Shown piece after piece: positions 37,728-46,562 of a stretch of 64,000 nt of DNA. This DNA comes from Flagellimonas eckloniae (GTDB lineage Bacteria; Bacteroidota; Bacteroidia; Flavobacteriales; Flavobacteriaceae). The notes under the pieces are model-generated. The model did no database searches, was not told the origin of the DNA, and was given only the letters and a program-made list of their open reading frames with translations. Every line of letters starts with the position of its first letter. The stretch's first letter is position 1. The stretch covers positions 2,838,501 through 2,902,500 of the forward strand of contig NZ_LCTZ01000002.1 in the NCBI RefSeq assembly GCF_001413955.1, read 5' to 3'. The translations under genes were made by a program, and so were the position numbers.

Positions 37728-37756
37728 TTCAAAATGGTGTTAATCCGTAATTTTGC
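37728..37756 (+). promoter_or_regulatory. promoter of the ferredoxin-reductase-type gene
   Basis: TTC (37728-37730), an 18-bp spacer, then a perfect -7 box TAATTTTG (37749-37756). The ATG follows 17 bp downstream of the box. Confidence 0.6.
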
Positions 37757-37773
37757 AAAAAATTTGATATCCC

Positions 37774-38823
37774 ATGAGTGACTTTCATGCGCTAAAAATC
37801 TCTGCGGTTGATGCACTGACCCCAAATTCAGTTGCCCTTACTTTTGATGTTCCCCAAGATTTAAAATCCTTTTTTGACTTTACTGCCGGTCAGTACATTA
37901 CCATAAGGCATAAGGTTAACGGAGAAGAACTGCGTAGGGCTTATTCCATTTCGTCAGCTCCATCATCGGGTAAAGTTACTGTGGGTATTAAAAAAGTGCC
38001 GGGCGGTACCTTTTCTGTGTATGCCAACGAAAGTGTCAAGCCTGGAGATATTTTGGATGTTATGCCTCCGGACGGGCGATTTGTTTTTGAAAAGAATTCA
38101 GAACGGAAAAACGTAGCCGCTTTTGCTGCCGGAAGCGGAATAACCCCGATTATGAGCATTGCCCAAACTGTTTTGGAGAGTAACCCAGAAAGCACCTTTG
38201 TGTTGGTGTTTGGCAACCAAACTTCTTCTGAGGCCATGTATTTAAATGATCTTCAGGAATTAAGCGATAAATATACCGATAGGTTTTTCATTCAGCATTT
38301 ATATAGTCGTTCCCGGGAAGAAAATGCACTTTTTGGAAGAATTGAAACCTCAACCGTAAACTTTATCGTAAAAAATAAATTTAAAACTACCGTTTTTGAT
38401 GCCTTTTATTTGTGCGGGCCTGAGGAAATGATTTACGCAGTCTCAGATACCTTAAAAAATAATGGCGTTCCAGAGAATGCCATTTTATTTGAACTATTCA
38501 CAAGCTCTGACACAGAGGATACATTAGCCGAAGATCTGGACGGTAAAACCCAAGTGGAAGTTCTTGTGGATGATGAAACTTTTTCCTTGACCATGGATAA
38601 AAAAGAATTGGTTCTTGATGCTATCCTAAAAGAAAATATAGATGCTCCGTACTCCTGTCAAGGCGGAGTGTGCAGTAGTTGTATTGCCCGAATTACTGAG
38701 GGTAAAGCGGAAATGGTCAAAAATCAAATATTAACTGATGGCGAAGTAACCGAAGGGCTTATTTTAACTTGCCAAGCTCATCCATTGACACCAACACTCA
38801 AAGTGGATTACGATGATGTGTAG
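37774..38823 (+). CDS. 2Fe-2S ferredoxin--NAD(P)H oxidoreductase (PaaE-like)
   Basis: 349 residues in three domains: an FAD-binding barrel (about 1-105; RRAYSISSAP is the flavin motif), an NAD(P)-binding domain (about 110-235; AAGSGITPIMSI and FYLCGPEEM), and a plant-type 2Fe-2S ferredoxin domain (about 260-349) with ligands Cys295, Cys300, Cys303 and Cys333. The layout matches PaaE, the reductase of phenylacetyl-CoA epoxidase, but no paa genes are adjacent, so the electron acceptor is unknown. Confidence 0.88.
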   Translation: MSDFHALKISAVDALTPNSVALTFDVPQDLKSFFDFTAGQYITIRHKVNGEELRRAYSISSAPSSGKVTVGIKKVPGGTFSVYANESVKPGDILDVMPPDGRFVFEKNSERKNVAAFAAGSGITPIMSIAQTVLESNPESTFVLVFGNQTSSEAMYLNDLQELSDKYTDRFFIQHLYSRSREENALFGRIETSTVNFIVKNKFKTTVFDAFYLCGPEEMIYAVSDTLKNNGVPENAILFELFTSSDTEDTLAEDLDGKTQVEVLVDDETFSLTMDKKELVLDAILKENIDAPYSCQGGVCSSCIARITEGKAEMVKNQILTDGEVTEGLILTCQAHPLTPTLKVDYDDV

Positions 38824-38827
38824 GTAT

Positions 38828-39619
38828 TTATTGCGCACTGTTCGCTAAGGCTCTATCTATCGCTTTACTGGCATGGTCATACCCAATAGTAAACGCCTTT
38901 TGAATTCCTTTTTTGTCCAATACCCCTATTTTCTCCAATTCCCTGGGTTCAATACTTAAATCGCATTCCTTAAGTTTTCTATGACTGGCGGCATAAATCA
39001 TTAATCCAGTAACCCGTCCTGCCAATTGAAGCGAGTTTCTAAGATCTTTTTTTCTAACCTCCCCAGCTATGGAAACATTGCTTCCGATTACAAAATCGGA
39101 TTTTTCCTCCACATATTCCTTTGGGAAATTATTCATCACACCCCCATCAGCATAAAGTATTTCATTAATCTTCACTGGACTAAAAACTGGAGGCAATGCC
39201 GCTGACGCCAAAAGCGGTTTTATCAATTCCCCTTTAGAAAACATCTTTTCCTCTCCTTTTAACAGATTGGTTGCAGCTACATACAACTGTTTTTCAAGAC
39301 TTTCGAAGCTATTTTGTGGAAAATACCCTTTAAAAATATTGAAATATCGCTCCGTGTCTATAAATCCCGGTTTGTTAATGGCAAAGAAATTATACTGGAA
39401 CAAAGGAGTGTCCCCAAAGAACTGGAGCATGTCTTCAATTGAATTTCCATTGGCATACAACGCGCCCACCAAAGCACCTACACTAGATCCGGCCACAAAA
39501 TTTGCTTCCAATCCATTTTCCTGCATCGCCTTGATTAATCCAATGTGTGCCATCCCACGAATTCCTCCTCCTGAAAGAACCAATCCAATAGATTTTGCAT
39601 GGGTAATATTCGTATTCAT
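38828..39619 (-). CDS. patatin-like phospholipase family protein
   Basis: 263 residues from ATG 39619. The oxyanion motif GGGIRG, the nucleophile elbow GSSVG and the catalytic DGG (in YADGGVMNNFP) are all present, so the Ser-Asp dyad is intact. It is the short RssA-like type without a barrel domain. It would hydrolyse acyl esters at the membrane; the physiological substrate is unknown. It is convergent with the reductase gene, five bases apart. Confidence 0.92.
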   Translation of the reverse strand: MNTNITHAKSIGLVLSGGGIRGMAHIGLIKAMQENGLEANFVAGSSVGALVGALYANGNSIEDMLQFFGDTPLFQYNFFAINKPGFIDTERYFNIFKGYFPQNSFESLEKQLYVAATNLLKGEEKMFSKGELIKPLLASAALPPVFSPVKINEILYADGGVMNNFPKEYVEEKSDFVIGSNVSIAGEVRKKDLRNSLQLAGRVTGLMIYAASHRKLKECDLSIEPRELEKIGVLDKKGIQKAFTIGYDHASKAIDRALANSAQ

Positions 39620-39622
39620 CAA

Positions 39623-39926
39623 ATAAGTAGATTAAAAGCAATACAAAATTAGCCTCTAAACATCATAACTCAGGATTTTAAGCCATTTTTTATGAGAATA
39701 TTACCGACTCAGTAGTCTGTCAAAACCAAATTTGCGAGTGTTTTATGCATTTCATCGAGAAGTCTTCGGCAATAATCCTTTCTTTTTTAACTGATTCATT
39801 TTCAGAACCGACCGGCGGGTCGGTATGTTAAAATTGAGGTTTTCTGAAGAAAATTGTAATCCCCAAAACCTTTTTCCGACCTAATTCAGTATCGATATTT
39901 ATCGTAAGTTTATAGGGTAAGCATCT
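39623..39926. other. intergenic region upstream of the arsenosugar genes
   Basis: About 300 bp without a gene. It holds a perfect minus-strand -7 box TAATTTTG (39651-39644) that may serve the patatin gene, the TetR-type operator at 39807-39824, and a weak rightward -7 box TAAGTTTA (39905-39912). Nothing else is evident. Confidence 0.6.
39807..39824. promoter_or_regulatory. TetR-type operator, site 1 (arsenosugar cluster)
   Basis: ACCGACCGGCGGGTCGGT: perfect 7-bp inverted arms ACCGACC/GGTCGGT around GGCG, in otherwise AT-rich DNA. Its reverse complement occurs with one mismatch upstream of the TetR gene at 48432-48449. It lies about 100 bp before the start of the first cluster gene. Confidence 0.75.
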
Positions 39927-40625
39927 GTGCCAGTGCAACAAAAACTAACTCAAAATACCGCTGTTCTCCTTTTTGCAAATTCTGCTGAAGAGGATTGCTA
40001 TATAAAAAAAATAGCAGACAGTAAACCTTTATTTGATGCACTTACTGAACGTACTTTGCGTACAGTTAAGGCTACAGGGCTTCCCTTTTTTCATTTGACC
40101 GAAAAAAACCAACTGGGCAATACTTTTGGCGAACGTTTTTCCAATGCTATCCAGCAAATTTTTGATTTTGGATACTCCCAAATAATTACGGTAGGTAATG
40201 ATAGCCCTCAGCTTATTGCACAACATATTATAGAAGCTAAAAATCAGCTTTCTGACCAAAATACAGTTCTGGGTCCTTCTTTGGACGGTGGGTTTTATTT
40301 GCTTGGCATTCATCGCTCCAACTTCAATAAAGAAACTTTTGAATCCCTTCCTTGGCAAACTGCCAGACTTTACGGAGAAACAAAAGAATATTTTAATTCA
40401 TACGGATGTGAAGTCCGAACTTTGGAAAGATTGATTGATGTCGATTCTATTTCAGACATTAAACAGCTATCCAATTATATCAAAAGCTTAACAAAATATT
40501 GGATTGGTCTATTTTCAGGAGTTTTACGGTCCAAAAACAGCTTCAGCAAGACAGCATCGCTTTATTTTCAATCTTCATACCGTTCAGTTTATTTCAACAA
40601 GGGGTCTCCTCTCCGTTTTGCATAA
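39927..40625 (+). CDS. DUF2064/TIGR04282-type arsenosugar glycosyltransferase
   Basis: 232 residues from GTG 39927; no ATG fits. It is a GT-A-like fold: NTFGERFSNAIQQIF, IITVGNDSPQL and DGGFYLLGI match the DUF2064 (TIGR04282) family, which NCBI models associate with arsenosugar clusters. It would transfer a sugar unit in arsenosugar assembly; direct proof for this protein is lacking. The last 50 residues (after VDVDSISDIKQL-type region) are not conserved in my recollection. It is the first gene of a five-gene rightward run. Confidence 0.8.
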   Translation: MPVQQKLTQNTAVLLFANSAEEDCYIKKIADSKPLFDALTERTLRTVKATGLPFFHLTEKNQLGNTFGERFSNAIQQIFDFGYSQIITVGNDSPQLIAQHIIEAKNQLSDQNTVLGPSLDGGFYLLGIHRSNFNKETFESLPWQTARLYGETKEYFNSYGCEVRTLERLIDVDSISDIKQLSNYIKSLTKYWIGLFSGVLRSKNSFSKTASLYFQSSYRSVYFNKGSPLRFA

Positions 40626-40725
40626 TATCATTTTCTTTTCGTCTCTAAAAAAGACCTAATCTATTCTTTAATCTAAGGCATCTTCTTTATGAATGTGCCC
40701 TATAATTACCCAAAAAGTAAAACAC

Positions 40726-41061
40726 ATGGCAAATTCTTATTATGACCCTGCAGATTTACGGAAATTCGGAAAAATAACAGAATGGAGCGAAGAGCTCGGC
40801 AACAAATTCTTTGACTACTACGGCAAAGTATTTGAAGAAGGTGCGCTGAGTGCGCGCGAAAAATCCTTGATTGCACTGGCCGTGGCCCATGTGGTCAAAT
40901 GCCCGTATTGCATTGATGCCTATACCAAAGATGGCCTTCAACGGGGAATCACCAAAGAAGAAATGATGGAAGCCGTTCATGCAGGCGCGGCAATAGAAAG
41001 TGGAGCAACTTTAGTACACGGAGTACAAATGATGAACAAGTACAACAAACTATCAATGTAG
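40726..41061 (+). CDS. arsenosugar-associated AhpD/carboxymuconolactone-decarboxylase-like protein
   Basis: 111 residues from ATG 40726; an ATG 11 codons upstream (40693) is possible but adds a non-conserved tail. AhpD-like helical fold with redox motif CPYC (Cys59, Cys62) and downstream HAGAAIESGATLVHG. The family is catalogued as the arsenosugar biosynthesis-associated peroxidase-like protein. It may handle thiol redox steps or peroxide. It is separated by one base from arsS, so the genes are translationally linked. Confidence 0.87.
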   Translation: MANSYYDPADLRKFGKITEWSEELGNKFFDYYGKVFEEGALSAREKSLIALAVAHVVKCPYCIDAYTKDGLQRGITKEEMMEAVHAGAAIESGATLVHGVQMMNKYNKLSM

Positions 41062-41062
41062 A

Positions 41063-42151
41063 ATGGAACAAAGTATACTTCCCAAAACTAAAAAAAGCCC
41101 TAAAAAATCACTGAAAGCCCAAGAAAATGAGCTTGCGAAAACCAATCGTCAATTAGAGATATTGAATGGGGGCATATTTGCTGATGGTGAACTTCCATAT
41201 TTTAAGGATAAGATTGCCGAAATAGGACATTTTCCGTTACGTCCGAATAAATTGGAAATCCTTCAGATCAATGTGGGCTATATGTGCAACCAAGTGTGTG
41301 AGCATTGTCACGTGGATGCTGGTCCGGACCGAAAGGAAATCATGACACGGGAAACCATGCAACAATGTTTGGAAGTCATTAAAAATACTGGCGCGCATAC
41401 ATTAGATCTTACGGGAGGGGCTCCGGAAATGAACCCTGATTTTCGTTGGTTTGTGGAAGAAGCAGCCAAAGCGGGAATCAAGGATTTTATTGTCCGTTCC
41501 AATTTGACCATAATTCGTGCCAACAAAAAATATTACGACTTGCCGGATTTCTTTAAAAAGCATAATGTGCATGTGGTTTCATCGATGCCACATTACACCC
41601 GAGGGAAAACAGACAAACAAAGGGGCGATGGTGTTTTTGACAAATCCATAAAGGCTTTGCAGGAACTTAATGCCCGGGGATATGGAATGCCTGGAAGCGA
41701 CTTGCGTTTGGATTTGGTATACAATCCATCAGGAGCATTTTTACCAGGAGACCAAGCTGCAATGGAACGCGATTTTAAAAAAGCGCTGAAGGAAGATTTT
41801 GATATTGATTTTCACAATTTGTTTGCCATTACCAATCTGCCCATTTCCCGCTTTTTGGATTATTTGATCGCTTCCGACAACTATGAGGATTATATGTATG
41901 CCTTGGTGGAAGCCTATAACCCTTCCGCTGTGGCCAATGTAATGTGTACTAATACCATTTCGATCAGTTGGGATGGGTGGTTATATGATTGTGACTTTAA
42001 TCAGATGTTGGATCTTAAAGTGGCCAGCAAAGTCAAACATATTAAGGATTACAACGAAGATATTTTAAACGACAGAAATATAATCATCTCGCAACACTGC
42101 TATGGTTGCACCGCTGGTGCCGGAAGTAGTTGTCAAGGAACTGTCGCTTGA
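41063..42151 (+). CDS. arsS: radical SAM arsenosugar biosynthesis protein ArsS
   Basis: 362 residues. The radical SAM motif CX3CX2C is Cys75, Cys79, Cys82 (MCNQVCEHCHVDAGPD). TLDLTGGAPEMNPDF is the SAM-binding GGE-like region. The C-terminal Cys-rich part (about 285-360; VMCTNTISISWDGWLYDCDFN, quoted in part as ISWDGWLYDCDFN, then QHCYGCTAGAGSSCQG) is the DUF3641 module. ArsS is implicated in attaching the 5'-deoxyadenosyl group to methylated arsenic. Some homologues use selenocysteine; here these positions read as Cys. Confidence 0.92.
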   Translation: MEQSILPKTKKSPKKSLKAQENELAKTNRQLEILNGGIFADGELPYFKDKIAEIGHFPLRPNKLEILQINVGYMCNQVCEHCHVDAGPDRKEIMTRETMQQCLEVIKNTGAHTLDLTGGAPEMNPDFRWFVEEAAKAGIKDFIVRSNLTIIRANKKYYDLPDFFKKHNVHVVSSMPHYTRGKTDKQRGDGVFDKSIKALQELNARGYGMPGSDLRLDLVYNPSGAFLPGDQAAMERDFKKALKEDFDIDFHNLFAITNLPISRFLDYLIASDNYEDYMYALVEAYNPSAVANVMCTNTISISWDGWLYDCDFNQMLDLKVASKVKHIKDYNEDILNDRNIIISQHCYGCTAGAGSSCQGTVA

Positions 42152-42175
42152 CCCAAATCCAATGAAAAAGTCTCC

Positions 42176-42241
42176 TCGAGCGCAGTCGAGAGGTTTTTAA
42201 GCTATTATTTTCAATAGGTCTCGACTGCGCTCGACCTGACA
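42176..42241. repeat. dispersed inverted repeat between arsS and arsM
   Basis: Perfect 16-bp arms TCGAGCGCAGTCGAGA (42176-42191) and TCTCGACTGCGCTCGA (42219-42234) around a 27-nt loop. The right arm with its tail CCTGACA matches the copy at 27926-27948. It splits the arsS-arsM transcript and could form a stable mRNA hairpin. No T-run follows, so it is probably a REP-like element rather than a terminator. Confidence 0.85.
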
Positions 42242-42253
42242 AAAGTTACAATT

Positions 42254-43222
42254 ATGAGTTATTTACAAGCTACTGAAGATTTATATAAAGAAGCCGCATT
42301 GACCCCAGATGTAGGTCTTTGCTGCACTACCAATCCTATTTGGGAATTGCCCGGATTAAAAATCCCAAAGATCATGCAAGAAATGAACTATGGTTGTGGC
42401 AGCACAGTGCATGCCAGAGACCTTTCCAATAATCCAAAAATGCTCTATGTTGGTGTAGGCGGTGGAATGGAATTATTACAATTTTCATATTTCAATCGTC
42501 AAAAAGGGGGTGTTGTTGGTGTTGATGTTGTTGATGAAATGCTACAGGCCAGTCGGGATAATTTTAAAATTGCCGAAACGGAAAACGATTGGTTCAAATC
42601 TGAGTTTGTTGACTTGAAAAAAGGGGATGCCCTAAATCTCCCTGTGGAAGACAATTCCATTGATGTTGCAGCACAGAACTGCCTCTTCAATATTTTTAAG
42701 GAAGAAGATCTAAAACGTGCCATTGAGGAAATGTACCGGGTTCTAAAACCGCATGGCAAATTGGTAATGAGCGACCCGACCTGTGAGCAGGAAATGAATG
42801 AAACGCTAAGAAATGATGATAGATTACGTGCACTTTGCCTTAGTGGAAGCCTGCCCATTAAGCAATATGTAAAGGCATTAACGGATGTTGGTTTTGGAAC
42901 CATTGAAATACGAGCTCGAAAGCCTTACCGTATTTTGGACCCAAAAAACTATCCTACGGACGAGCTCATTTATATTGAATCTATCGAGGTCGCGGCCATT
43001 AAAGACCCGATGCCGGAAGATGGACCCTGCGTATTTACGGGTAAAGCAGCTATCTATTTTGGCGATGAGGACTATTTTGATGACAACAAAGGACACGTTT
43101 TGTTAAGGAACCAGCCCTTGGCGGTTTGTGATAAGACTGCAGGAGCACTCGGTTCTCTTGGAAGAGATGACATATTTATAAGCGAATCTACTTTTCATTA
43201 TGATGGTGGTGGCTGTTGTTAA
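42254..43222 (+). CDS. arsM: arsenite S-adenosylmethionine methyltransferase ArsM (arsenosugar type)
   Basis: 322 residues. A Rossmann methyltransferase domain (about 60-190) has SAM motif VGVGGGMELLQF, and acidic VVGVDVVDEML follows. Cysteines suited to As(III) are Cys23, Cys24, Cys48 (NYGCGST) and the terminal pair Cys321-Cys322 (YDGGGCC). It would methylate arsenite to mono- and dimethyl species that ArsS then modifies. The arsenosugar-type ArsM group has this length and Cys-rich tail. Its end overlaps the receptor reading frame by a few bases. Confidence 0.9.
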   Translation: MSYLQATEDLYKEAALTPDVGLCCTTNPIWELPGLKIPKIMQEMNYGCGSTVHARDLSNNPKMLYVGVGGGMELLQFSYFNRQKGGVVGVDVVDEMLQASRDNFKIAETENDWFKSEFVDLKKGDALNLPVEDNSIDVAAQNCLFNIFKEEDLKRAIEEMYRVLKPHGKLVMSDPTCEQEMNETLRNDDRLRALCLSGSLPIKQYVKALTDVGFGTIEIRARKPYRILDPKNYPTDELIYIESIEVAAIKDPMPEDGPCVFTGKAAIYFGDEDYFDDNKGHVLLRNQPLAVCDKTAGALGSLGRDDIFISESTFHYDGGGCC

Positions 43223-43281
43223 ATTGGCCATCATCCCGAACAAAAATTTACGCTAAACACATATTGAAGAAGAATCCCCGG

Positions 43282-46200
43282 ATGAAAAGAACATTCATAC
43301 TGGTTGTCCTCCTATGGAATGCTATTTCGTACTCCCAAGAAACAACCGGAAAGGTAGAAGGAAAAATAACCTCACAGGAAGGCATCCCTCTAGAAACCGC
43401 AACAGTGCTGGTTTTGGATACCGAAACCAATTTTAAATTTGGAGCTATTTCAAAAGAATCCGGTTACTATTCAGTAGCCAATATTCCACCGGGCAACGCT
43501 TATACGATTACTGTTAGTTTTATAGGGTACCAATCGGTATCAAAACAAAACATTAGCATTAATCTTAGCGAAACCAGTTATCATGACTTTGTTCTAGAAG
43601 AAATGAGTCAAACTTTGGAAGAGATTGTTGTGATTGCGGACAAAAAGAACAATTCGAGTATTGAGCAAACCATTAATTCAAAATCGATTCAAAATACGCC
43701 AACAATAACCAGGAGCATTCAAGATTTGACCCGTACCCTCCCTGAAGCAAATTTGAATTCTTTTGCCGGTGCCAGTAATCGCTTTAACAACCTTAATATT
43801 GATGGTGTTGCCAATAACGATGCTATTGGGTTTCAGGAACCATCGAGCGGAGCTGCGGGATCTTCAGCAAATGGTAGCCCGGGCAGCTTGGCCAGAACAC
43901 AGCCCATTGGTTTTGGGGCCATAAAACAATTATCCATTAAAACTGCCCCTTTTGATGTTAGTATTGGAAATTTTACCGGAGCCAATATTGATGTTGTAAC
44001 CAAGAATGGAACAAACCAACGGCAAAGTGAGATTTATGCCTTTGGAAATAATCAATTGTTGGTAGGGCGCTACGCGGATGGCATAGAACAAAACGTGCAG
44101 TCCTTCTATGATTTTCAATTGGGTTTTTCTACCGGTGGCGCCATAAAAAAAGATAAGCTGTTTTATTTTATAAATTTTGAACAAGCTAACTCCAGCAATC
44201 CTGTTCTGAATGCCCCCGGGAGTTCCAGTTCCAATATTTCAACAGAAACAGTTTCATTGGTTGCCGATAAGCTTCGAACAGATTACAATTATGACCCAGG
44301 GACGTTTACCAATGCCAATCTAAAGACCAACAGCACCAAACTATTTTTACGGTTCGATTTCAATATTTCAAAAAACACCAAATTAACGCTGCGGAACAAT
44401 TATGTAAACAGCTTTGCCGATAATTTGGAATGGAACGAGTCCATATTCAATTTTGGAAACCAAGGATTTCGGCATAATAGTGTGGCAAACAGCTTTACAG
44501 CTGAATTGAATTCAAATTTTAAAAACTCCAGCTCCAACCTGTTCAGTATTGGGTATAATATTGGAAGGGAAAACCGTGATTTTGATGGAGAATTATTTCC
44601 CCATCTGCAGATTTCCGATGCCTCCAATAGAATCTTTGCAGGTACCTATCGTGAAGCCTCCGTCTATACTACTGATTTGAACACACTTCAGATTTCTGAC
44701 AAATACACCTTGTTTAAAGACAAACACACGTTTACTTTTGGTGGTTTGGCGCAGTACAATGATGTTAATTATGGATTTTTGTCCGCCTGGAACGGACGTT
44801 GGGAATACAGCTCTTTGGATAATTTTTTAAATGATAGCCCATCCCGTATTCGAGGAGTGTACCGCTTGGAAAACAATACTTTTGATTTTGTACAAAACAA
44901 CCCCTCGGCTACCGTAGATGTATTGGTAGCCGGTCTTTATGCACAAGATCGTTTTAGATATTCCGATAAATTGTCTTTGACTTTCGGACTCCGACTGGAT
45001 TCCCAGTTCTTATTAAATGATATCCCTTTGAGCGAAGAAGTTACAAATACCCCTGAGTTTAGCCAGTTCAGTAATAAGATTAGAACAGCTCCCCACATAA
45101 ACCCGAGGTTAGGTTTTGAATATGTATTTGATGATGAAAGAAAAATAAAATTACATGGAGGATCCGGACTTTTTACGGGAAGACTTCCTTACCTATGGTT
45201 TGCCTATGCCGAATATATTTCTGGAACCCAGTATTTTAATGTTGATGTAAGGCCAGATGGCACACAGCCCATTGTGAACGATGTTTCTGAACTGGCCGGA
45301 AGCTCCCCAATTGCCGAGATAAATTTGGTGGATACTGATTTTGAACTTCCAAGGGAATGGAAAAGCAATCTAGGTGTAAACCTTGCATTGCCCAATAACT
45401 ATGATTTATCTTTTGATGCCACCTACACTAAAGTTCTAAAAGGCATCTTCTTTCAGTCCATTAACAGACAGGACAATTTGGGCACATTTGATGGCGCCGA
45501 CAACAGGTCTTACTTTTTAGAGACGGGAGACGCCATCAAAATCAACTCGAATTTTACAAACGTCTTTCTTTTGACCAATTCTGAAGCAGGATATAGATAC
45601 AACCTAACCTTGGGGCTATCCAAATCTACCCAACACTATACTGGGTATTTTGGCTATACCTATGGTAGAAGCGAGGATATTTCGAGTACAGTTCGTAGCT
45701 CCCCTGCCGCAAATTATGAATGGAACCAATCCATTACCCCAAACGCCCCCAGTTTGTCCGCGTCTAACTTTGATTTGCGCCATAAGATTGTAAGTTCCCA
45801 ATCTTATGCTTTCACTTTGGGAAATAATAGCCAGTTAGAAGTTTCAGCGCTTTACAATGGCACTTCGGGCAGTCCATTTTCTTTTGTGTATCAAGGCGAC
45901 GTAAACCGAGACGGCTCTTCCAGAAACGACCTCATCTATATCCCAAGGGATGCTTCCGAGATCAACCTTATCGACATTGAAGACACTAATGGCAGTGTTA
46001 CGCAAACCGCTGCACAGCAATGGGAGCGTTTAAATACATTTATAGAAGCCAATGACTACCTCAAGGAAAATCGTGGAGGTTATGCAGAACGTAATGAATC
46101 CAAAACCCCATGGAACCATCGTTTGGATGCCAAGTTAGGTTACAACCTTAATTTGGGTGGAACAAAACAACTGCGCTTTTCCATGGATATTCTCAATGCC

Positions 46201-46401
46201 TTTAATTTGATAAACAAAAATTGGGGAAGGCTTGTTTTTGTACCCAATGTGGTAAATTCCAATTTTAGCATTCTCCGTTTTACGGGTATTGAAAACAACC
46301 AACCCGTATTCCAGTATAGCAATACGGATGAAACACCTTGGGTAGTGGACAACCAAAACTCACGTTGGCGAATGCAGTTTGGTGTTACTTATAAATTTTA
46401 A
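43282..46401 (+). CDS. TonB-dependent receptor, Oar-like, in the arsenosugar cluster
   Basis: 1039 residues from ATG 43282; the frame is open to 43216 but the signal peptide begins at MKRTFILVVLLWNAISYSQ. Order: signal peptide (1-20), carboxypeptidase-regulatory-like beta sandwich (about 23-110), plug (about 120-245; NNLNIDGVANNDAIG), and a beta barrel to the C-terminal WRMQFGVTYKF. This is the large Oar-like subclass. It lies 59 bp after arsM, in line with the ars genes, and may import or export an arsenical or its precursor; this is inference from position. Confidence 0.9.
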   Translation: MKRTFILVVLLWNAISYSQETTGKVEGKITSQEGIPLETATVLVLDTETNFKFGAISKESGYYSVANIPPGNAYTITVSFIGYQSVSKQNISINLSETSYHDFVLEEMSQTLEEIVVIADKKNNSSIEQTINSKSIQNTPTITRSIQDLTRTLPEANLNSFAGASNRFNNLNIDGVANNDAIGFQEPSSGAAGSSANGSPGSLARTQPIGFGAIKQLSIKTAPFDVSIGNFTGANIDVVTKNGTNQRQSEIYAFGNNQLLVGRYADGIEQNVQSFYDFQLGFSTGGAIKKDKLFYFINFEQANSSNPVLNAPGSSSSNISTETVSLVADKLRTDYNYDPGTFTNANLKTNSTKLFLRFDFNISKNTKLTLRNNYVNSFADNLEWNESIFNFGNQGFRHNSVANSFTAELNSNFKNSSSNLFSIGYNIGRENRDFDGELFPHLQISDASNRIFAGTYREASVYTTDLNTLQISDKYTLFKDKHTFTFGGLAQYNDVNYGFLSAWNGRWEYSSLDNFLNDSPSRIRGVYRLENNTFDFVQNNPSATVDVLVAGLYAQDRFRYSDKLSLTFGLRLDSQFLLNDIPLSEEVTNTPEFSQFSNKIRTAPHINPRLGFEYVFDDERKIKLHGGSGLFTGRLPYLWFAYAEYISGTQYFNVDVRPDGTQPIVNDVSELAGSSPIAEINLVDTDFELPREWKSNLGVNLALPNNYDLSFDATYTKVLKGIFFQSINRQDNLGTFDGADNRSYFLETGDAIKINSNFTNVFLLTNSEAGYRYNLTLGLSKSTQHYTGYFGYTYGRSEDISSTVRSSPAANYEWNQSITPNAPSLSASNFDLRHKIVSSQSYAFTLGNNSQLEVSALYNGTSGSPFSFVYQGDVNRDGSSRNDLIYIPRDASEINLIDIEDTNGSVTQTAAQQWERLNTFIEANDYLKENRGGYAERNESKTPWNHRLDAKLGYNLNLGGTKQLRFSMDILNAFNLINKNWGRLVFVPNVVNSNFSILRFTGIENNQPVFQYSNTDETPWVVDNQNSRWRMQFGVTYKF

Positions 46402-46415
46402 AGGTTTGGAAATTG

Positions 46416-46557
46416 CACTTATCGGTTTGTATAAGAATAGTAAGGGGGTAAAATGCACTTACTTTTCGATTTAGCACTTAGCTAAATTTATTAAAAAGCA
46501 CTATGTTTTGGTTTGACACTTAACCCCTTATTATTTTTATACGTTGTTGTGTGTAGC
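46416..46557. repeat. left flanking element of the AKR-Crp cassette
   Basis: It begins CACTTATCGG and ends ACGTTGTTGTGTGTA. It contains an internal inverted pair TAAGGGGGTAA (46441-46451) and TTAACCCCTTA (46520-46530), and GCACTT-like boxes recur at about 46415, 46453, 46474 and 46497. The same two end motifs, in inverse orientation and with a different middle, occur at 48241-48297. Confidence 0.6.
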
Positions 46558-46562
46558 TTTTT

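Noticed and set aside
42176-42241. Rho-independent terminator between arsS and arsM
   Set aside because: The stem is strong but no T-run follows on either side, the loop is 27 nt, and the sequence matches a repeat seen elsewhere.
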